From: Acidobacteriota bacterium
GTDB taxonomy: Bacteria > Acidobacteriota > Blastocatellia > Pyrinomonadales > Pyrinomonadaceae
Assembly: GCA_963169175.1 (NCBI GenBank)
Contig: CAUJFK010000091.1
Span: 1 to 10,333 of the forward strand
Direction of reading: 5' to 3'
DNA: 10,333 bases
The position numbers and the translations under genes were made by a program. A model generated the notes under the pieces. It did not search any database. It worked only from the letters and a program-made list of their open reading frames with translations, and was not told the origin of the DNA. Of this stretch, positions 6,395 to 10,333 are shown piece after piece; the stretch's first letter is position 1; each line of letters starts with the position of its first letter.

Positions 6395-8521
6395 TTATCG
6401 CTGAACAACAAGGAATACATCCCATGCCCAACGCCCAGCACTTGATCCAGCCGTGTCATAAACCTTGGCTCTGAATCGGAACTTGTTTCCAAACTCATCC
6501 GTCCGTTTTGATTCCTTATATTTAAGGTCAATCTTGCGGATGCCTAACTCCTGCAAGGCGAATAATTCATTGGACTCCGAAGCACCGTTATGATTTGTAT
6601 CCTGCCATAATCGGAGATTCAGAAAGACAGAATCTTGGTTGCTTATAGTACCATCTCCATTTCCGCCATTTGTGGGTTTGTCATACTCCGCCAGCGCAAG
6701 AAAGCCATTTTTTATCGTTCCCAGACGAGGCGTTGGCTGTGGCGTAAAATTCCCAAACAACTCCATTCCATCATCAATTCTTCCGTTGCCATTTCTGTCA
6801 AGGGCCAACCACGCATCGTCAGATGACAAGGCTGTCCACGAACGACGTTCGGTCTGACCATCTGAGTTCAAGTCAAAATCAACTCCATCTGTCGGACTTG
6901 TCAAAGCAAATCCGTCACCAGTAATATCTATGATGATTGGGGAACCGTCATTACACGAACATGTCGATTCGTCCCACACGCCGCGAATTTGATTACAAAC
7001 CCATCTGTCGTCAGGGTTGCACCTAATGTTTTCTGTATACGTTCCGGCCCGCTGGCCCGGGTTTCCAGGTGTCCCATTTTCGCCGGCGGCACCATATCCG
7101 TGGTCACCGCCGTCCTGGCCATCGCCCCCTTTTGTTCCCTCGGCTGGGTTACATGAAAGATTTAGTCCGCCGTTACCTCCTCTTCCTTTATCTCCAAACC
7201 TCCCCGGGGGACCTCCCGCCCCAGGTAAACCGGAGCGCCCAGCTCGTCCAGCACTTGAATTGTAGACTACGCCGGCAAAACCCCATGGGATTGAAACAGT
7301 AATGTCACCCCCATTTTTGCCATTAGCGCCTTTTCCTCCTGTACCGCCTTTGCCGCCTTGCCCACCGTGCGCGCCATTTTTGCCAGTGCCCCCACTGCCT
7401 TGCCCAATATTGCACGCACAACTAGCCCCCGCCCCCCCGTTGCCGCCATTGCCGGCCGTTCCTCCAAGTCCCCCAGGGCCGCCTGGCCCACCATCGCCGC
7501 CATCGCCCCCATAAGTATGTATCGTGAAGGTTCCCTGGTAGCCATCGGGGACCTCACCATTGTAGTTACCACCAGGCGTTCCGTCATAACCGATTCCTCC
7601 CGTGACACCAGTTCCACCGGTTCCACCGTCAGTTGCAACACCGCCGTCACCGCCATTTATATTTCCCGCACATGAGCCAGCACTTCCGGTGTCCCCAATG
7701 TTACCATTAGTTCCCGTAGGGCCTGCGCCTCCTGGGGTTCCGGTCCCGCCGGACGTTCCTGGATTCCCTTCCTGGATAATGCTAAAGTCCGAATTTGCTT
7801 GAAAGCTATAACCTTTATTCCTGAAAATACTTGGCCACGGCAAAGAATTCGCCACTATTGTAGAGTTACCGTTAGTTGAATTTCTTTTCTGATTTCTTAG
7901 CCAATCTTCACGTCCGGGGCCATGAAGGTCGATCTTGATACCGCTATTCTTGAGAAAAGACAATCCAAGCTTGGAAAAACTGACAGGATTGACCCTGTTA
8001 AAAGAAACTTTGGTGATGGCCTTGTCAATAACGTGACTCAGATTCGTCCCCAACGGACCCATGCCTTCGAGAGGGATCATTGTTAAATCATATGGTCCTC
8101 TGATCTCAGGGTTGTGCCCTTCGAAAACTACGTATTTGGAAATGAGTACGGTATCACCAGTTAATTCCACCTTTTCGGGCAAATAAAGAGTATCGGCGAT
8201 CTTGACTCCGCTTATTTTTTTTTCCGTTACCAGCGAAGTCTCAAATTCAGCCATGGCGGCCAACTTCATCCTTACCTCTTGTCTCAAACCCCTGTCCATG
8301 ATTTCTCTTGGCTCGAAAGGAAGGCCATACTGGAGCAGAAGATTTCTTGACTTCTCGAAGCCCTTTCGCGTTATAGCGTCACCATTGTCGGTAGCAGACT
8401 TGTCTTGGGCCGTAGCCGTGAGCGGGCGAAAGAGAGGATAGTTTGGCCGAAGTAGCAACACAGATCCGACAATTATTATTGTGAGGAGTACGGTTGAACA
8501 CTTTTTGAGCGTTTGGTTCAT
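6395..8521 (-). CDS. Secreted glycine-rich collagen-like protein with C-terminal calcium-loop domain
   Basis: A 708-residue probable exported protein of unknown function. The ATG at 8521 is preceded by GAGGAG five bases away; an in-frame GTG at 8545 is less likely. Residues 1-38 form a signal peptide: basic start (LKK), hydrophobic core about 10-24, and an ATA-Q type cleavage site near 38/39. Residues 39-250 are unique, including a segment about adopting a 'closed' beta pattern (LPEKVELTGDTVLISKYVVF). Residues about 252-492 are glycine-rich, with ten consecutive Gly-X-Y triplets at the start and X-Gly-Gly runs later, and cysteines at segment borders. Residues 528-708 resemble the non-RTX calcium domain seen in large hemolysin-type proteins: DITGDG, then loops DFDLNSDG, DRNGNGRIDDGMELFG, GGNGDGTIS and DTNHNGASESNE. 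The end is RWAWDVFLVVQR. Likely outer-surface or extracellular structural or adhesive protein; the exact role is inference. Confidence 0.85.
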   Translation of the reverse strand: MNQTLKKCSTVLLTIIIVGSVLLLRPNYPLFRPLTATAQDKSATDNGDAITRKGFEKSRNLLLQYGLPFEPREIMDRGLRQEVRMKLAAMAEFETSLVTEKKISGVKIADTLYLPEKVELTGDTVLISKYVVFEGHNPEIRGPYDLTMIPLEGMGPLGTNLSHVIDKAITKVSFNRVNPVSFSKLGLSFLKNSGIKIDLHGPGREDWLRNQKRNSTNGNSTIVANSLPWPSIFRNKGYSFQANSDFSIIQEGNPGTSGGTGTPGGAGPTGTNGNIGDTGSAGSCAGNINGGDGGVATDGGTGGTGVTGGIGYDGTPGGNYNGEVPDGYQGTFTIHTYGGDGGDGGPGGPGGLGGTAGNGGNGGAGASCACNIGQGSGGTGKNGAHGGQGGKGGTGGKGANGKNGGDITVSIPWGFAGVVYNSSAGRAGRSGLPGAGGPPGRFGDKGRGGNGGLNLSCNPAEGTKGGDGQDGGDHGYGAAGENGTPGNPGQRAGTYTENIRCNPDDRWVCNQIRGVWDESTCSCNDGSPIIIDITGDGFALTSPTDGVDFDLNSDGQTERRSWTALSSDDAWLALDRNGNGRIDDGMELFGNFTPQPTPRLGTIKNGFLALAEYDKPTNGGNGDGTISNQDSVFLNLRLWQDTNHNGASESNELFALQELGIRKIDLKYKESKRTDEFGNKFRFRAKVYDTAGSSAGRWAWDVFLVVQR
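7046..7768 (-). repeat. Glycine-rich low-complexity coding tract
   Basis: This in-frame tract of the secreted protein gene encodes about 240 residues dominated by glycine with Asn, Asp, Thr, Ala, Pro and Lys. At the DNA level it reads as GGN-rich on the minus strand and CCN-rich on the plus strand, which creates spurious proline-rich open frames on the plus strand. The repeats are degenerate rather than exact, so it is an old, selected protein repeat rather than a recent slippage expansion. Confidence 0.75.
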
Positions 8522-8766
8522 GACTTCTCCTCTTCTCCGGTTCACAAGATATACGAAAGGCCGATACGATAAACTATTCGTTAGGCAATAGCATCGTTAA
8601 GCCGAAGTGTACTCGCACCTAGAGCTATTTTGCAATAAGTTTTTTGAAAACCCAGTCGGGCTGAATCTCGGCAACCTAATGCATTCAGTTAGGGATTATT
8701 TGCTCGAAGAAACCATGTATAGATCACAAATACTCCAAGCTTGTTTACTTACGCGCAGAACTCCTT
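8522..8766. other. Intergenic region upstream of the secreted protein gene
   Basis: This 245-base stretch separates the VOC-fold gene from the start of the glycine-rich protein gene, both on the minus strand. It is visibly more AT-rich than its flanks. It contains the purine-rich ribosome binding site GAGGAG (minus strand, 8527-8532) and presumably the promoter of the secreted protein gene, but I could not pick a convincing -35/-10 pair. A 63-codon open frame on the plus strand here has no recognisable protein character. Confidence 0.4.
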
Positions 8767-9183
8767 TCACCTCGCAAAAACCCGCGAGAGATCGTTAAAA
8801 CCCTTGAACTCCAGCGCATTACCGCTTGGGTCGAGGAAGAACATTGTCCCGTGTTCGCCAGGCTCACCGGTAAAGCGGACCTTTGGTTCGATGATGAATT
8901 TTACGCCTTTGGTTTTGAGGCTTTCCGCCAGTTCCTTCCACGCCTCCATCTGCAAAACGATTCCGAAATGCGGCACCGGAACGTCATCGGCGTCCACATG
9001 ATTGCTCGCTTTTACTCCGGCACAGTTTTCGGCCAAATGGACAACGATCTGATGGCCGTAAAGATCAAAATCGACCCAGCGTTTGGCACTGCGTCCCTCC
9101 GGGCAGCCAAGCACTCCGCCATAAAATGCACGGGCAGCTTCAATGTCATTAACTGGAAAGGCGAGATGAAATAGGCTGGTCAT
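8767..9183 (-). CDS. VOC superfamily (glyoxalase/dioxygenase fold) protein
   Basis: A 138-residue single-domain pair of beta-alpha-beta-beta-beta modules of the vicinal oxygen chelate superfamily. The first module starts at FHLAFPVNDIEAARAFY and the second at PHFGIVL. Putative metal ligands are H6, H72 and E125 (in SGNALEFKGF), the H-H-E arrangement typical of metal-dependent members. The C-terminal LDPSGNALEFKGF matches the strand that closes this fold in glyoxalase, FosA and extradiol dioxygenase relatives. The natural substrate cannot be told from sequence; an enzyme acting on a small aldehyde, thiol adduct or catechol-like compound are all possible. The ATG at 9183 gives a natural N-terminus right before the first strand, though no strong ribosome binding site is visible. 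It follows the GxxExxY gene by 62 bases that hold a repeat array, so cotranscription is possible but not shown. Confidence 0.85.
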   Translation of the reverse strand: MTSLFHLAFPVNDIEAARAFYGGVLGCPEGRSAKRWVDFDLYGHQIVVHLAENCAGVKASNHVDADDVPVPHFGIVLQMEAWKELAESLKTKGVKFIIEPKVRFTGEPGEHGTMFFLDPSGNALEFKGFNDLSRVFAR

Positions 9184-9204
9184 ACATTTAAGCTAAAAAA
9201 CCAC

Positions 9205-9244
9205 CACAGATAAACACAGATATCCACTGATGGACACAGATACT
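9205..9244 (+). repeat. Four tandem CACAGATNNN decamers, left arm
   Basis: Four consecutive 10-base units read CACAGATAAA, CACAGATATC, CACTGATGGA and CACAGATACT, immediately downstream of the GxxExxY stop codon (on the minus strand). The period is exactly 10 bases and the first seven bases are conserved with one mismatch in the third unit. Confidence 0.85.
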
Positions 9245-9245
9245 T

Positions 9246-9677
9246 CTATAGGGCAAGTCGCTTGATCTCAACGCGAGGGGAGCCAAAGTTTAATAAAAGG
9301 CCTAGCCGGATTCCCGTTGCTTTAAGGTAATTAAGGCACTGTGCCTTGTGTGCTTCGTCCAAAGACCGAACTGCCTTCACTTCAATGATAACGCAGCCTT
9401 CGACAACTATATCCGCATCATAATACCCTACACGAACGTCATCATAAAACACATCGACTCGTTGCTGTTGTACGACCTGAAAGTCTAGCTTCCGCAATTC
9501 ATACGCGAGAGCATTCTCATAGACCTTTTCCAAGAATCCACAGCCAAGGGTATTGCTGACCTTAAAAGCACAGCCAATTATCTTTTCTGTAACCTCGGAC
9601 GGAGGTAATTTCGTCGATGCCTCGCTGAATAAACTTGCCAGTAATTCGTTTTCGTTGCCTTCATCAGTGTTTATCAT
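9246..9677 (-). CDS. GxxExxY protein, putative PD-(D/E)xK nuclease-like
   Basis: A 143-residue member of the GxxExxY family (PDDEXK_3-type). The naming motif is present as GFLEKVY (G47, E50, Y53). A PD-(D/E)xK-like active-site pattern follows: D89 in YYDADIVV and E99-V-K101 in IIEVKAV. The family ending CLNYLKATGIRLGLLLNFG is intact. Biochemical function of the family is not established to my knowledge; a nuclease is inferred from the motif. The ATG at 9677 is chosen because it sits at the family-like start; the frame stays open upstream only through the overlapping DinB-like gene and yields unrelated sequence. The ATG overlaps that gene's stop as ATGA, so it may be translationally coupled. 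The first residues (MINTDEGN) are encoded within the flanking repeat array. The stop lies just inside the opposite array. Confidence 0.85.
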   Translation of the reverse strand: MINTDEGNENELLASLFSEASTKLPPSEVTEKIIGCAFKVSNTLGCGFLEKVYENALAYELRKLDFQVVQQQRVDVFYDDVRVGYYDADIVVEGCVIIEVKAVRSLDEAHKAQCLNYLKATGIRLGLLLNFGSPRVEIKRLAL

Positions 9678-9698
9678 CTTGATCTGTGTCCATCTGTG
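9660..9698 (-). repeat. CACAGATNNN decamer array, right arm
   Basis: On the minus strand the units are CACAGATGGA (9698-9689), CACAGATCAA (9688-9679), a degenerate 9-base GATGATAAA (9678-9670) and CACTGATGAA (9669-9660). The array runs in the opposite orientation to the left arm, so the two arms face each other around the GxxExxY gene. It spans the stop codon of the DinB-like gene and the start codon of the GxxExxY gene. Confidence 0.75.
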
Positions 9699-10183
9699 GA
9701 CGATGCTCCTTTTCCGATCTGCCGGATCGCTCCGAGATGATATGCAGAGTGGGCGACCAACCCAATGGCCATGCCGGCATTGATCTCGGTCCAATCGCGG
9801 CCTTCGGCCAGGCAGCGGAGCGCATTTTCGTAGGCACGCCTAACACTTTGGCGCAGTGCGTCCCATTCCGGTTCGGCGACCGTTTCGATCAGCCAACTAT
9901 CTTCCCAATTGACCCGCTCGGTCCGGCCGTTGAGAAATTCGCATAGACGGTCAAGGTAAAATTTCGCGTGCTCGGTCTGCGCGGCGATCGTCGTACCGTG
10001 AAATTCACGCGATGCGGCGGCAGAGTTGATCGCGGCAAGCGTATTAAAAAATCCGATGCCGCGGTCAAGATAAGCGCTCGGCTGGCCCTCGGGCGAGCCT
10101 TCAAAAGTTTCACGAAGAAGATATGCGACCGACTCAACAAACGTCGTTTCGGATGAGCCTTGTTTTGCTTGTGCGGTTTCCAT
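9674..10183 (-). CDS. DinB-like four-helix protein with repeat-derived C-terminus
   Basis: A 169-residue protein of the DinB/YfiT-like putative metalloenzyme superfamily, a four-helix bundle usually binding one divalent metal by three histidines; many members are thiol S-transferases, others are uncharacterised. H72 in QTEHAKFYLDRL and H145/H149 in AHSAYHLGAIRQ (HxxxH) form the expected triad. The ATG at 10183 is supported by GAGGGT seven bases upstream on the minus strand; the frame continues further upstream, but there it overlaps the divergent gene. The C-terminal tail SSTDGHRSR after the last conserved helix is encoded by the CACAGAT repeat array, which also supplies the TGA stop. The stop overlaps the GxxExxY start by four bases. 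Substrate is unknown. This is not related to DNA polymerase IV, which is also called DinB. Confidence 0.82.
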   Translation of the reverse strand: METAQAKQGSSETTFVESVAYLLRETFEGSPEGQPSAYLDRGIGFFNTLAAINSAAASREFHGTTIAAQTEHAKFYLDRLCEFLNGRTERVNWEDSWLIETVAEPEWDALRQSVRRAYENALRCLAEGRDWTEINAGMAIGLVAHSAYHLGAIRQIGKGASSTDGHRSR

Positions 10184-10217
10184 TTGTGTTACCCTCAGAA
10201 ATTGCCTCTTAAATCTC

Positions 10218-10333
10218 GTGGACGAAAATATCGAAAAACTTGTGACCGCGGCCCAAAACAGCCTTGCGGACAGCACTTTTATAAAACTTGTTCTAAGCAA
10301 TTATAAAGGCCGCGAGCATGGTCTGCAAAAAAT
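10218..10333 (+). CDS. Partial divergent gene, possible N-terminus of a methyltransferase-type protein
   Basis: Thirty-eight codons are open from a GTG at 10218 to the right edge, so the 3' end is missing. The translation begins DENIEKLVTAAQ and continues with FIKLVLSNYKGREHGLQK. This resembles, from memory, the N-terminal domain that precedes a SAM-dependent methyltransferase domain in some bacterial proteins (a pattern like VKLTLSxxRG followed by LxxVFxRPV), but too little is present to confirm it. There is no in-frame ATG before the GTG and no strong ribosome binding site, so the exact start is uncertain. It is divergent from the DinB-like gene with only 34 bases between the starts, so the promoters must overlap each other or the coding regions. 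Confidence 0.5.
   Translation, partial: MDENIEKLVTAAQNSLADSTFIKLVLSNYKGREHGLQK

Larger units (their letters stand above)
9201..9701. mobile_element. Putative repeat-bounded GxxExxY cassette
   Basis: The unit consists of a GxxExxY gene flanked by inverted arrays of a 10-bp CACAGATNNN repeat. The best inverted match is CCACTGATGGACACAGAT (9224-9241), which is found on the minus strand at the right end with one mismatch. The right boundary falls inside the 3' end of a DinB-like gene. No transposase and no clear target duplication are visible, so mobility is inferred only from the repeat-bounded architecture and the fusion of the repeat into the neighbouring gene. Confidence 0.35.

Noticed and set aside
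6125..6531. Small minus-strand frames in the convergent gap, one with a hydrophobic stretch
   Set aside because: They overlap the ends of two solid genes, lack ribosome binding sites and resemble no family.
7017..7802. Several proline-rich open frames on the plus strand
   Set aside because: They are the complement of the glycine-rich coding tract (GGN read as CCN) and show no start signals or real protein features.
8607..8798. 63-codon plus-strand frame in the gap before the VOC gene
   Set aside because: No ribosome binding site, no conserved pattern, and it runs into the end of the VOC gene.
9205..9244. CRISPR-like short repeat array
   Set aside because: The unit is 10 bases with 3-base variable parts; there are no spacer-length intervals and no cas genes.
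9674..10183. DNA polymerase IV (dinB)
   Set aside because: The name similarity is misleading: the protein is 169 residues with a three-histidine helix-bundle pattern and no polymerase motifs.

Overview
The window looks like chromosomal DNA of a moderately GC-rich Gram-negative bacterium. My best guess is an acidobacterium of the Blastocatellia/Pyrinomonadales type. The guess rests on a GxxExxY gene sitting among short intergenic repeats and on a secreted glycine-rich, calcium-loop protein ending in RWAWDVFL. It is an inference, because no rRNA or other marker gene is present.

Positions 4-6230 (+ strand) hold a complete trans-4-hydroxy-L-proline catabolic operon: 4-hydroxyproline 2-epimerase, a three-subunit D-hydroxyproline dehydrogenase (DAO-type FAD subunit, small [2Fe-2S] subunit, large FAD/NAD-type subunit with a BFD-like Fe-S tail), a DapA-family pyrroline-hydroxycarboxylate deaminase, and 2,5-dioxovalerate (alpha-ketoglutarate semialdehyde) dehydrogenase. 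Together they should convert hydroxyproline to alpha-ketoglutarate. The first five genes overlap by 1 to 8 bases at every junction, which points to translational coupling. The sixth follows a gap filled by a long imperfect inverted repeat built of TTCGTG-like units. No transporter or regulator lies inside the window, and the operon promoter lies to the left of it.

Positions 6395-8521 (- strand) encode a 708-residue exported protein: signal peptide, unique N-terminal region, about 240 residues of glycine-rich collagen-like or polyglycine-like repeats, and a C-terminal domain with four EF-hand-like Asp/Asn-rich calcium loops. It converges with the hydroxyproline operon.

Positions 8767-10183 (- strand) hold a small VOC/glyoxalase-fold protein, a GxxExxY protein with a PD-(D/E)xK nuclease signature, and a DinB-like protein. 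The GxxExxY gene is bracketed by inverted arrays of a 10-bp CACAGATNNN repeat. The right array supplies the last codons and stop of the DinB-like gene and also the start and first codons of the GxxExxY gene. This is the most unusual structure in the window. A divergent gene starts at 10218 and runs off the right edge; its N-terminus resembles an uncharacterised methyltransferase-type family.
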